64,000 nt of DNA from Serratia liquefaciens (GTDB lineage Bacteria > Pseudomonadota > Gammaproteobacteria > Enterobacterales > Enterobacteriaceae), in NCBI RefSeq assembly GCF_027594825.1, contig NZ_CP088930.1, forward strand, positions 248,001 to 312,000, given 5' to 3'. The translations under genes were made by a program, and so were the position numbers. Under the pieces are notes generated by a model. It saw nothing but the letters and a program-made list of their open reading frames with translations, did not search any database and was not told the DNA's origin. Below, in pieces: positions 7,732 through 16,289 of this stretch. Position 1 is the stretch's first letter, and the number at the start of each line of letters is the position of its first letter.

Positions 7732-10617
7732 ATGCAGCAGGTGAACCACCCTGAACAGCAGGTTGCCTTGGTGGGCATGGCCTGTCGTTTTCCTGGGGCC
7801 GAAGATATCGATAGCTGGTGGCATAACCTGATCAATGGCGTTGAGTCATTGGTTCGGGTCGATAAGGTGGATATTGCCGCTGATAACGGGCAATACGTGC
7901 CCGTCGCGGCACCCTTGTCTGGTGACGTGACTCGCTTTGACGCGGGTTTCTTTGGCCTGAGCGCTCGCGAGGCGTTACTGATGGATCCGCAGCATCGCTT
8001 GTTTCTGGAATGCGCATGGCACGCACTCGAAGATGCCGGCGTGACGCCAGGGGATCTTGTCGATACCGGGCTGTTTGCCGGCTGCAGCAGCTCCGATTAT
8101 TTACGTCAGGCGCAGCAATCGGCACTGTTTCAGCAGTTGGACCCTTCTGCATTCGAGCAGCAAATTGCCTGCGACAAAGATTACCTCACCAGTCGAGTGG
8201 CCTGGCATCTGGGCATCGGGGGGCCGGTGTGCAATGTGCAAGCTGCCTGTGCCACTTCACTGGTGGCGGTTTACGAGGCCGTTCAGGCGTTGCGAAGTGG
8301 GCGTTGCCGTTTGGCATTGGCCGGTGCCTGCACGCTGCGGATCCCGCAAAGGGAAGGCTACTTTTCCCAGCAAGGCATGGTGTTTTCAACCGATGGCCAT
8401 TGCCGGCCTTTTGCTGCGGACGCCAGCGGTACGGTATTCGGCAGCGGCGTTGCCGTGGTGGTCCTGAAGCGCCTGCAGGACGCGCTGACGGACGGCGATG
8501 AAATTATCGCCGTGATTCAGGGGGTGGCGATGAATAATGACGGCGCGCGTAAAGTCAGTTTCACCACCACCAGTCTGCACGGTCAGCAACGTCTGTTAAG
8601 GCAGGCGATGGACGATGCGCGTCTGGAACCGGAGGATTTTCGCGCCATCGAAGCTCATGGCACAGGAACGCTGGCCGGCGATCCTATTGAGTTTGAAGCA
8701 CTTAATACCGTTTTCCGTGAACGGACTGACCAACGAGGTTTTTGCGCAATCGGTGCAGTAAAAGCCAATGTCGGTCATTTGGAAACCTGTGCGGGGATGG
8801 CAGGGCTGATTAAGGCAGCGCTGCAAATCCGCCATGGGTGGATCACGCCACAAATAAATTTTTCTCGCGCAAATCCGGCGATCCCGCTGAATGATAGCCC
8901 ATTTGAATTTCTTGGCTCAGCGCAACCCTGGTCAGCAAACGACAGGCGTCATGCCATTGGCGTCAGTGCCTTCGGCATTGGCGGAACCAATGCGCACGTG
9001 ATTCTGACTCGACCACCACAAAGGACCAGGCGGCGTGAAGCCAGTTCGTCACTGATGGCCAACGTGGTGCCGATCAGTGCGCAGTCCGAACAGGCCTGGC
9101 ACCGTTTGGTCAAACGTTACCTGCAGCTTCCGGCTGCGGCTGACAATGTTCAACTGGCATGGAGTGCGCAGAGTGGCAGAAAGTCTTTGCGCTACCGCGG
9201 CACGCTGCAAATCGATGAAGAGGGCATATTGAGCGTGAAAGAAAACGTTGCAGATATCGGTAAAGGGCGTCTCAACGTGGTTTTCCAGTTCCCCGGTCAG
9301 GGCAGCCAGTTTATCGGTATGGCCAGAGAATTGATGACGCAAGATGCGGTATTCCGTGATCTGATGGCCGAAAAGCTGCGCATCCTCAATCAGCATGCGG
9401 GGCTGGACATCTCCAGCCTGTTTAACGGCGAGGCGGCACCGGAAACCATCAATAACACTGCCGTTACGCAACCGGCATTGATAGCGGTTGAAATTGCCTT
9501 GGCCGAACTGTTGATGCATTACGACATTAAACCCGATTGGGTACTGGGGCACAGCCTCGGCGAAATTGCCGCCGCATGGGCCGCAGGTGCCTTTTCTTCA
9601 GAGGCTGCGTTGGTATTTGCGGCCCAACGTGGGCGGCTGATGGCATCGCTTGCGCCGGGCATGATGTTAGCCGTGGAGTTGAGTGCTCAGCAGTGCCAAC
9701 CCTGGCTCAATGCGGATATTTCACTGGCGGCGGCAAACAGCGAAAACGGTTGTGTGCTCTCGGGCAGTCAAACCGCAGTCAGTGCCTGTGAACAGGCACT
9801 GCGCGCAGAAGGTATTCGTTGCAAAGCCTTGGCCGTTTCCCATGCCTTCCATTCGGCCCTGATGGATCCGGCGCTAAACGATTTGGCAGCTATCGCGCCG
9901 GAGCCAAACGAGAGCGCACCTGCTGCACGTTATATTTCCGCACTGCTTGGCTCGGAGATTAGCTTGTCGGAAATGGATGCGCATTATTGGGCTCGTCATG
10001 CCCGAGAACCTGTGGCCTATCACCTTGCGTTGCAGCAAATTCCGCAGCGAGGCAAAACGTTGTTTATCGAGGTTGGGCCAGGGTCGACACTTACGGCGCT
10101 GGCCGCGCAACTTAAGTCGGCAGGGGCTACCACGGCAGTACGCACGTTGCCCCGGCGCGATGAAGCACAAAGTGAAAGTGCGGTTTGGTCGCAGGCATTG
10201 CAAAAAATTTGGCGCGCCAGCGTCAACATCAACTGGCAACGGCTGTGGGCATCGCCGCCGTCACGTATCGCGTTACCTATGTATCCCTTTGATCCCACCC
10301 AGTGGTGGCTGGGCGAGCATGACCTGCATGGGCCGGACGCCGAGAGAAACGCGACTGCCGCAACGGACAAATCTGATCCCACCATGGAAAGCGTCTGGCG
10401 TATCTGGGCCAGCGTCACGGGATTGCGACCCGACTCAAATCACTGTGATTTTTTTGACGCCGGCGGGCAATCGCTGATGGCGCTGCGTCTGATTGCTTTG
10501 ATCGAGCAGGAGTTTGCTCAGGTTATCAGCATGGCTGACTTCTTACGACGCCCCACACCATGGGGGATAAGGCAACATTTAGAACCGGTTGGAGCAGTTG
10601 AGCAAAAATCCAATTAA
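7732..10617 (+). CDS. Single-module polyketide synthase, KS-AT-ACP
   Basis: A 961-aa type I PKS. The ketosynthase (about 8-430) has Cys173 in QAACATSL, His309 in EAHGTGT and His349 in NVGHLE, the full triad. The acyltransferase (about 520-820) has Ser608 in GHSLGE and the HAFH motif (His707), which points to malonyl-CoA. The C-terminal ACP has Ser914 in DAGGQSLMAL. There is no KR, DH, ER, methyltransferase or thioesterase, so the expected product is an unreduced beta-ketoacyl thioester from one malonyl extension. It probably takes its starter from the free carrier protein. ATG 7732 follows GGGAGG (7721-7726); an upstream in-frame start would overlap the flavoenzyme gene. Confidence 0.93.
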   Translation: MQQVNHPEQQVALVGMACRFPGAEDIDSWWHNLINGVESLVRVDKVDIAADNGQYVPVAAPLSGDVTRFDAGFFGLSAREALLMDPQHRLFLECAWHALEDAGVTPGDLVDTGLFAGCSSSDYLRQAQQSALFQQLDPSAFEQQIACDKDYLTSRVAWHLGIGGPVCNVQAACATSLVAVYEAVQALRSGRCRLALAGACTLRIPQREGYFSQQGMVFSTDGHCRPFAADASGTVFGSGVAVVVLKRLQDALTDGDEIIAVIQGVAMNNDGARKVSFTTTSLHGQQRLLRQAMDDARLEPEDFRAIEAHGTGTLAGDPIEFEALNTVFRERTDQRGFCAIGAVKANVGHLETCAGMAGLIKAALQIRHGWITPQINFSRANPAIPLNDSPFEFLGSAQPWSANDRRHAIGVSAFGIGGTNAHVILTRPPQRTRRREASSSLMANVVPISAQSEQAWHRLVKRYLQLPAAADNVQLAWSAQSGRKSLRYRGTLQIDEEGILSVKENVADIGKGRLNVVFQFPGQGSQFIGMARELMTQDAVFRDLMAEKLRILNQHAGLDISSLFNGEAAPETINNTAVTQPALIAVEIALAELLMHYDIKPDWVLGHSLGEIAAAWAAGAFSSEAALVFAAQRGRLMASLAPGMMLAVELSAQQCQPWLNADISLAAANSENGCVLSGSQTAVSACEQALRAEGIRCKALAVSHAFHSALMDPALNDLAAIAPEPNESAPAARYISALLGSEISLSEMDAHYWARHAREPVAYHLALQQIPQRGKTLFIEVGPGSTLTALAAQLKSAGATTAVRTLPRRDEAQSESAVWSQALQKIWRASVNINWQRLWASPPSRIALPMYPFDPTQWWLGEHDLHGPDAERNATAATDKSDPTMESVWRIWASVTGLRPDSNHCDFFDAGGQSLMALRLIALIEQEFAQVISMADFLRRPTPWGIRQHLEPVGAVEQKSN

Positions 10618-10632
10618 ACAGGATGGCAAATT

Positions 10633-11670
10633 ATGTCAGTAACCAATGCATTGCTGAATACGCGTAATCACTATCAGGTTGAGACGGTTGAGGTTGATGA
10701 CGAGACTTCATTTACCCTGGCCTATTCATCACAAATAAAGCTGTTGCCGGCCAATGGCGGTATTCGTTGGCGAGCCTATGCTTCGCGCCAACTGCAGGAA
10801 GAAGAGGCGATCATGTTGGCCCAGCGCATGTCACTGAAACATGGCCTGTATAACACCGGTTTCAGCGGCGGGAAAATTGTGGTGAACAGTAAACGCTCAC
10901 CTAAAGAACAGCCTGCCGTGCTGGAAGCGATTGGTGAATTGCTCAATCGCTATGGTGGTACCATGTTTACCGGCTGCGATATTAATACCGGCAACCGGGA
11001 AATGGACTATCTGCGCCAGTTTACCCCCTGGATCCTCAATGCGATGGACAGCCCTCAGGTGGATACTTCGGTCGCAACCGGTTATGGCGTCTGGAGCTCA
11101 ATCAAGAAGGTGTTGATACTCCGCTTAAATCATCTTTCCCGAGCGCGAGTGGCCATCCATGGCATGGGAAAAGTGGGATCCGAGGTCGCAAAACAGTGCC
11201 TGCTGTTCGGCTGTGAGGTGGTGGGCTACGACATCAATCCCGCAGCTGTTTTCCCGGACGGTGTCCAACGCGTTACGGAAGATCAACTTTTATGGCAGCC
11301 AAGCGATGTGCTTTGCATTGCCTCACTTTCCGGCATTTTAACGTTAGAAAACGTTGAATTGCTGAATACACGTTGGGTGATCAGCAGCGCCAATTCGCCA
11401 TTTGGCAACCTTCAGGCTGAACAACGCTTATTGGCACGGGGCGTTCATTACTTGCCCGATTATGTCAGTAACGCCGGGGCGGTGATTTGCGACAGCATTG
11501 AAATGGCCTTTACCGAGCGATACAACCAGATGAATCAGGAGCAGGTCAATGCCTACGTTCATTCGGTTATCGGCGCCAAAACGGAGGAGCTGCTGCAACG
11601 CGCCCATTTGTTGGATTGTGATGTCGGCCGATTGCTGCAACCGATAAAGTCAGCGTTGATGGTGGCGTAA
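10633..11670 (+). CDS. Leu/Phe/Glu-dehydrogenase-like amino-acid dehydrogenase
   Basis: Amino-acid dehydrogenase of the ELFV family, 345 aa, close in length to leucine dehydrogenase. Lys69, Lys81 (FSGGKIVV) and Asp116 (GCDINTG) fall almost exactly at the family's catalytic Lys68/Lys80/Asp115. The Rossmann motif GMGKVGSEV is at 177-185, followed by LPDYVSNAGAV. The catalytic set is intact, but the flanking text is far from housekeeping enzymes. In the proposed pathway it would oxidise lysine to the keto acid that closes to piperideine-2-carboxylate (inference). It lies 15 nt after the PKS gene and is the last gene before a terminator. Confidence 0.82.
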   Translation: MSVTNALLNTRNHYQVETVEVDDETSFTLAYSSQIKLLPANGGIRWRAYASRQLQEEEAIMLAQRMSLKHGLYNTGFSGGKIVVNSKRSPKEQPAVLEAIGELLNRYGGTMFTGCDINTGNREMDYLRQFTPWILNAMDSPQVDTSVATGYGVWSSIKKVLILRLNHLSRARVAIHGMGKVGSEVAKQCLLFGCEVVGYDINPAAVFPDGVQRVTEDQLLWQPSDVLCIASLSGILTLENVELLNTRWVISSANSPFGNLQAEQRLLARGVHYLPDYVSNAGAVICDSIEMAFTERYNQMNQEQVNAYVHSVIGAKTEELLQRAHLLDCDVGRLLQPIKSALMVA

Positions 11671-11677
11671 AATCTGG

Positions 11678-11712
11678 CAGGGTGGTGAAAGCCATCCTGT
11701 CTTTAACTTTTA
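11678..11712 (+). terminator. Probable terminator after the dehydrogenase gene
   Basis: CAGGGTGG (11678-11685) pairs with CCATCCTG (11692-11699) around a 6-nt loop, followed by TCTTTAACTTTT. This marks the likely end of the seven-gene unit 2495-11670. The FGE-like gene may be read through or have its own promoter. Confidence 0.55.
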
Positions 11713-11728
11713 TGGATCCAGTGGATAA

Positions 11729-12826
11729 ATGATTATTATAAAAGACGCTTTGCGCAGCCGGATTGAATCTGAATCACAGGGGCGTCGCACGGTGCTATAT
11801 ACCGCCAGCGGGCAACCAAATTATATGTATGTCATGCCACGCTTCACGTTGGATGAGGTGGCTTCAGGCCTGGGGCAGGCGGTGCATCCTGCGTTTGTCG
11901 TCAATGGTAAAGAGAAAAGTGAATTTTTTTACGGGTGTTATCCCGGCAGCCTACACCACGGTGAGTTGCTCAGTTTGCCTGATGAGGAACCTGCCAGTTG
12001 GCTTGATCTGGCGGCGTTCCGGCAGGCGGCCGCTCGCAATGGCGCAGGCTGGCATCTTGGCACCAATGCGGAATGGGCCGCCTTGATGTTCTGGTGTCGT
12101 CATCATCAATGGCTGGAGCAAGGTAATACCGACTATGGCCGATCGGTTCAGAACCACGATCAAATCGGCCGCCGTCTGGATGGCGCGCCCGCAGGGGAGC
12201 AGCAGGGGCAGCCGACTACCCTTAGCGCGTCAGGCCCTGCGGCCTGGTACCATGACGGCTCCGTTAACGGTATTGGCGATCTGTGCGGCAACCTGTGGGA
12301 ATGGCAGCTGGGGCTGAGGCTGATAGCGGGAGAAATCCAAATTTTGCCGGACAATGACGCGGCGATGCCGTGGACTGACGAGACGGAAGCGCGCTGGCGG
12401 GCGATAGATCTGGACACCGGTTTGCTGCTACCTCCCGGTGCGGAAAATTCGGCGAAGTTTGACGCATCAACACCGAAACGCGACGGAAATGCCGGAGTGC
12501 CGGTGATTAACGCCCGCATCCATAACTTTAACGGCGATCCGCAGGATAATGGCTACCCACCGGGCTTGATGGACGCGGCGTTTGATCAAATTGAACTAAA
12601 AGGCGGTGCTGCAGCCCCCAACCTGCTAAAAATTCTTGGCATCATTCCACACCACCGCAGTGAAGATGGCGACCAGGTTTATCTTCGTAACTATGGCGAG
12701 CGTATTTTGATGCGGGGTGGGGCCTGGTATTCAAACACCGCCGCCGGGATGCGAACCCTGTGTCTAAGCCATGGACCAAAACATGCCAGTGCGACAGTCG
12801 GCGCCCGACCGGTCTGGTGTTTGTAG
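11729..12826 (+). CDS. FGE/C-type-lectin-fold protein
   Basis: A 365-aa protein with the formylglycine-generating-enzyme-like (SUMF1/C-type lectin) fold. It has WHLGTNAEWAAL, then GIGDLCGNLWEWQLG (about 175-190) like the family's GNVWEW core, and a C-terminal ILMRGGAWYSNTAAG...GARPVW segment. The C-terminal segment also resembles phage tropism and DGR target proteins of the same fold. Relatives include PvdO, EgtB/OvoA and phage receptor-binding proteins, so the function is open. No signal peptide is seen. It follows the biosynthetic operon in the same direction, after a weak terminator. Confidence 0.7.
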   Translation: MIIIKDALRSRIESESQGRRTVLYTASGQPNYMYVMPRFTLDEVASGLGQAVHPAFVVNGKEKSEFFYGCYPGSLHHGELLSLPDEEPASWLDLAAFRQAAARNGAGWHLGTNAEWAALMFWCRHHQWLEQGNTDYGRSVQNHDQIGRRLDGAPAGEQQGQPTTLSASGPAAWYHDGSVNGIGDLCGNLWEWQLGLRLIAGEIQILPDNDAAMPWTDETEARWRAIDLDTGLLLPPGAENSAKFDASTPKRDGNAGVPVINARIHNFNGDPQDNGYPPGLMDAAFDQIELKGGAAAPNLLKILGIIPHHRSEDGDQVYLRNYGERILMRGGAWYSNTAAGMRTLCLSHGPKHASATVGARPVWCL

Positions 12827-12855
12827 AACTCGCGACAGAGTTCGAGCAGGATAAA

Positions 12856-12887
12856 AACCAACCCGCGCTTACCGGCGCGGGTTGGTT
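12856..12887. terminator. Strong hairpin terminator at cluster end
   Basis: AACCAACCCGCGC (12856-12868) pairs perfectly over 13 bp with 12875-12887 around a 6-nt loop. A-rich sequence lies before it (a T-run on the minus strand), so it may serve both the FGE-like gene and the leftward gene pair. Confidence 0.8.
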
Positions 12888-12900
12888 TATGCAGCAGGGT

Positions 12901-13134
12901 TTATGATTTCGCGTCACCGATATCCATCGGCCTTTGTTTACGAAGCAGGTGCAGCAGCAATGACACGCGCCGCTCTGTCCGTTCCGGCGTGTCCGGTGGC
13001 AAGTTATAGCGCAGAGTGTAACGCTCATTTTTTTCATTGAAGAAATCGATCACAAGCACCGGGACCGAAGCACCCACCACTTTTCGATAGTTCAATGAGA
13101 TGCCTGACAGCCTTCTATTCATTGAAACATCCAT
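12901..13134 (-). CDS. Small hypothetical protein (77 aa)
   Basis: Unrecognised, basic and soluble 77-aa protein, with VPVLVIDFFNEKNERYTLRYNLPP followed by an Arg-rich helix. It begins 6 nt after the stop of the membrane-protein gene 13141-14112, with GATGGAA as a ribosome site, so the two form an operon and are probably functionally linked. It has no catalytic motif. Confidence 0.6.
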   Translation of the reverse strand: MDVSMNRRLSGISLNYRKVVGASVPVLVIDFFNEKNERYTLRYNLPPDTPERTERRVSLLLHLLRKQRPMDIGDAKS

Positions 13135-13140
13135 TTTCCA

Positions 13141-14112
13141 TCAGCTCACAACCAGAGGACGACGGGTAGACATGGCGATGCGGCCGATGCCAAAACTGAG
13201 CGCCGCGCCCAGCAGCAGGATCAACAATGAACCCCATGCCGCGCGTGATACCTGTTTGGCCGCCACTTCTGCCGCTTCGCGGGCTTTTTGCTCGGCCTGC
13301 GCCTTAAGCTGCTCGACCTTTTGAACGGCCTGCTGATAAGCCTGGGCATAGTTGTCTACGATCTGGGTCGCTTCTGCACGGCTCTTGCCTGTACGGGCCG
13401 CCACGATATTCACCAGCGCATCCTTATCTGCCGCATTCAGGGTTGGTTCACCGGATTGCTTGACGCGTTCAAACCATTGCTTGAGCTCTGCCGCCGCCTG
13501 GGTTGGGTCAGTGGCTGCATCCGTAGCGGTTTGCTTACCATCAGCAGTGACGTTATCGCTCTTTTGTTCCAGCTTGGACGGGTCCAGTTCGGCCTTGCCG
13601 GTTTGCTTAAGAGTGGTGGTTAACTGGTTTTCCAAATTCCCCCAGTCCAGGCTGATGCCATTCTTGTCCAACTGCTGTTTGACGTTTTCGCCAATGCCCG
13701 GCGCTGCGGCCGCAATACCGTTGCCAGCCAGAGAGAGCCCCTTGCCGACGGCGGTACCGGCCAGACCGACCACGCCGCTCGCGACCGAAATCACCAGCCA
13801 GGTTGTCAGTAATGTGGTCACTGCCCAGCTCAACAGACCATGCAAACCGCCACGGTTTGGCGCCGTTCTGCCGGCTACAAATGCACCAGCCGCCAGCGAG
13901 ACCAGGGTAGTGACAAACAACCAGATCCCGGTGCCCATGCCAAAGCCACTAAGAGGATTGCCCTCATGCAGCGGATCCACGGCCGAAGCGCCGATGGCCG
14001 TGCCCAGCACGCTAAGTATCAGATAGGTCACCAACGCCATGGCACTCCCGGCCAATACCGAACCCCATGAAACGTGAAACGCAAAGCGATTGGATTCATA
14101 GACAGTGGTCAT
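13141..14112 (-). CDS. Membrane protein with coiled C-terminal part
   Basis: A 323-aa protein with four hydrophobic segments in the first 150 residues (for example WGSVLAGSAMALVTYLILSV). A hydrophilic Ala/Gln/Lys-rich region of coiled-coil type follows (about 240-290), then a final membrane segment (LLILLLGAALSFGIGRI) near the C-terminus. I know similar inner-membrane proteins of undefined role. It lies divergent from the PAS-LuxR regulator gene, 235 bp away, which suggests membership of the same stress response. Confidence 0.7.
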   Translation of the reverse strand: MTTVYESNRFAFHVSWGSVLAGSAMALVTYLILSVLGTAIGASAVDPLHEGNPLSGFGMGTGIWLFVTTLVSLAAGAFVAGRTAPNRGGLHGLLSWAVTTLLTTWLVISVASGVVGLAGTAVGKGLSLAGNGIAAAAPGIGENVKQQLDKNGISLDWGNLENQLTTTLKQTGKAELDPSKLEQKSDNVTADGKQTATDAATDPTQAAAELKQWFERVKQSGEPTLNAADKDALVNIVAARTGKSRAEATQIVDNYAQAYQQAVQKVEQLKAQAEQKAREAAEVAAKQVSRAAWGSLLILLLGAALSFGIGRIAMSTRRPLVVS

Positions 14113-14211
14113 TGTTATTCCTTATATTGACTAAACAAGTGGTTGTACGCACAGCACAGGGCCGCGCCGACAGAATCAGTCTGCCGCTTGGCACCACTGA
14201 TCGTCCCGGTT

Positions 14212-14221
14212 CATTTGCACC
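14212..14221 (+). promoter_or_regulatory. Shared promoter motif CATTTGCACC, copy 1
   Basis: The 10-mer CATTTGCACC lies upstream of the PAS-LuxR gene and recurs at 15927-15936 upstream of the CsbD-like gene. Both are followed by GTGC-containing sequence, and a related palindrome (GTGCA-AA-TGCAC, 15846-15857) lies at the end of the regulator gene. It is a candidate binding site for the regulator itself. Confidence 0.4.
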
Positions 14222-14347
14222 GATAAAGCTAGTGCATTCACACCCCGCGAATGCACCTGTTACGCACTATGCTGTTGGGAACAGCGCCACTATTTGGCAC
14301 TGCGATCGCCGTCAGGCGGCCAGGCCACTTCGTCTTTTGGAGAAAAC

Positions 14348-15844
14348 ATGAGTCAGTCCATCCTTGCCAACGAAACTAACCGTAGCCAGCTACAACAGAT
14401 CATCTCAGGGTTGTCCGAAGGGGTGATCCTGGCCGAGGTCGACCAGACCATTCTGTGGGCTAACGAGGCGGCACTGAGCATGCATGGGCTGAGTAAACTG
14501 AGTCAATTGGGGGCGACTGGTCGTGAGTATGGCGAGCGCTTTGCCTTGCGTTATCGCAACAATCACCCTTTGACGCCGGAACAGTATCCGATTAACCGGG
14601 TCGCCAACGGTGAAACCTTCAGCGACGTGCTGGTCGAGGTTCGGCCGGTCAATGAATCGGAATACCTGTGGGTTCACCGTTTACGCAGCCTGGTGATCAC
14701 CGATGGTCAAGGGCAGCCTGAATTGCTGGTTTTGATCCTGAGCGACGCCACCGAGTGGGCCAGTGCCGAGCAGCGCTTCGAAAAGACCTTCAACGCCAAC
14801 CCGGCACCGGCGGTGATCTGTAGCCTGAGCGACCTGCGCTATATCAAAGTCAATCAGGGGTTCCTCGATATGACGGGCTACACTCGCGATCAGGTGATGG
14901 GCACTTCGGTGTATGCGCTGGATGTTCTGGAACAGGCGGAACGCAAGGAGCAGGCGGTGCAATTGCTGAGCGAAGGGGCGACCATTCCGCAGATGCAGGC
15001 CGAACTGAAACTGCCGGCCGGCGGAACCAAGCTGGTGATCGTCGCCGGCCAGCCGCTGGACATCAATGAAGAAGATTGCATGCTGTTTACCTTTACCGAT
15101 CTCGAACCTCGTCGCAAGGCAGAGTCGGCGTTGCGCGAGAGTGAAGAGCGATTTGCCAAGTCCTTTCGTCTAAGTCCGGTGCCCACGCTGGTGTGCACGG
15201 CGGACAAGCAGCGGGTGCTGGATGTCAATGAAGCCTTTATGAAGACCACCGGCTACGCCGCCGAGGAGTTAATCGGCAAGACGGTCGAAGAGATCAATGT
15301 TATCGATGGGCAAGGGGAATGCCGGCGCTTGTTTGCCACGTTGGAAAAAAACGGCAACGTCGAGAATCAGGATGTCAAAATACGCAAAAAGGGCAATGAA
15401 ATCATAGACTGCGTGGCGTCAGCGGATGCCGTGAGCCTTCAGGATGCCCGCTGTTATCTCCTGGTATTGATGGATATTACCGAACGCAAACGTTCTGAGC
15501 TTGATCTGGTGGCTGCCATCGAAGAAGTGATGCAAGACGCTTCCTGGTTCAGCCAGACATTGCTCGAAAAACTGGCCAATGTAAAAAGTATCAATAAGCC
15601 TAACCTGGCGGGTTTTTCCTTCACCGATCTTACCGCCCGCGAGCGCGACGTATTGGGGTTGATTTGTGAGGGGCTGCCGGACAAAAAGATCGCCGCGCGC
15701 CTCAATCTTGCCCCGAATACGGTGCGTAATCATGTGGCTACGGTCTATTCCAAACTCGATGTCCACAGCCGTAGCGAAGCCATCGTCTGGGCCAGAGAGC
15801 GGGGGCTGTTTGCCGGTGAACGATCGTCCAAAAATGGAAAGTAG
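14348..15844 (+). CDS. PAS-domain LuxR-family transcription regulator
   Basis: A 498-aa regulator with three PAS-type sensor domains in tandem (about 10-125, 140-260 and 275-395) and a C-terminal LuxR helix-turn-helix: FTDLTARERDVLGLICEGLP then KKIAARLNLAPNTVRNHV. There is no receiver or histidine kinase domain, so it is a one-component sensor, perhaps of redox state or a small ligand. ATG 14348 has GGAGAAAA upstream; a longer in-frame start lacks support. Neighbours are a membrane-protein operon (divergent) and a CsbD-like stress gene sharing a promoter motif. Confidence 0.88.
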   Translation: MSQSILANETNRSQLQQIISGLSEGVILAEVDQTILWANEAALSMHGLSKLSQLGATGREYGERFALRYRNNHPLTPEQYPINRVANGETFSDVLVEVRPVNESEYLWVHRLRSLVITDGQGQPELLVLILSDATEWASAEQRFEKTFNANPAPAVICSLSDLRYIKVNQGFLDMTGYTRDQVMGTSVYALDVLEQAERKEQAVQLLSEGATIPQMQAELKLPAGGTKLVIVAGQPLDINEEDCMLFTFTDLEPRRKAESALRESEERFAKSFRLSPVPTLVCTADKQRVLDVNEAFMKTTGYAAEELIGKTVEEINVIDGQGECRRLFATLEKNGNVENQDVKIRKKGNEIIDCVASADAVSLQDARCYLLVLMDITERKRSELDLVAAIEEVMQDASWFSQTLLEKLANVKSINKPNLAGFSFTDLTARERDVLGLICEGLPDKKIAARLNLAPNTVRNHVATVYSKLDVHSRSEAIVWARERGLFAGERSSKNGK

Positions 15845-15926
15845 GGTGCAAATGCACTGGTCAATCCCCTGCAAATTGACCTTATGAGCGGTTCGTCAAC
15901 GGCTTACTATCGAGAGACAAGGTAGG

Positions 15927-15936
15927 CATTTGCACC
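15927..15936 (+). promoter_or_regulatory. Shared promoter motif CATTTGCACC, copy 2
   Basis: Identical to 14212-14221; located 39 nt before the CsbD-like start codon. It suggests co-regulation with the PAS-LuxR gene. Confidence 0.4.
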
Positions 15937-15974
15937 AGGCAAGTGCCGAAACAAACCTCACACAGGAGTGCAGA

Positions 15975-16226
15975 ATGAACAGCGATAAAATCAACGGCGT
16001 GATGGATAAAGTGGTAGGCAAGGCGCAGGAAGTAACCGGTGATGTTACCGGCGATGAGCGTTTGCAGGCTGAGGGATCTACCCGCTATGTTGCCGGTGCA
16101 TTACAAGAAAAATATGGCGATGCTGTCAGCTGCGTCAGCGATCTGGTCAAGAAGAAACCCCTCACTACGGTAGCGATTTTTGCCGGCGTGAGCCTGTTGG
16201 CGGGCCTGCTGCTACGTCGCCGCTAA
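15975..16226 (+). CDS. CsbD-like stress protein with C-terminal membrane anchor
   Basis: An 83-aa protein. The N-terminal half, INGVMDKVVGKAQEVTGDVTG, is typical of CsbD/YjbJ stress proteins. The C-terminal half KKPLTTVAIFAGVSLLAGLLLRRR is a single membrane anchor of the ElaB/DUF883 type, so two known small-protein parts are joined. AGGAG sits 6 nt before ATG 15975. Such proteins are usually general-stress or stationary-phase genes; the exact role is unknown. Confidence 0.85.
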   Translation: MNSDKINGVMDKVVGKAQEVTGDVTGDERLQAEGSTRYVAGALQEKYGDAVSCVSDLVKKKPLTTVAIFAGVSLLAGLLLRRR

Positions 16227-16270
16227 AGCTTTTGATTGACTGACGACCGCAAAAAAACCAGTGCCTGACT

Positions 16271-16289
16271 CGCCCGCACCCTGCGGGCG
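16271..16289. terminator. Hairpin after the CsbD-like gene
   Basis: CGCCCGCA (16271-16278) and TGCGGGCG (16282-16289) form an 8-bp stem with a 3-nt loop. An A-run before it would be a T-run on the other strand. The rest of 16227-16575 holds AT-rich promoter-like sequence (around 16380-16400) but no gene. Confidence 0.45.

Noticed and set aside
1966..12826. Catecholate siderophore or NRPS (enterobactin/althiomycin-like) cluster
   Set aside because: No isochorismate, DHB or NRPS genes; only one PKS module and a ligase with a changed pocket.
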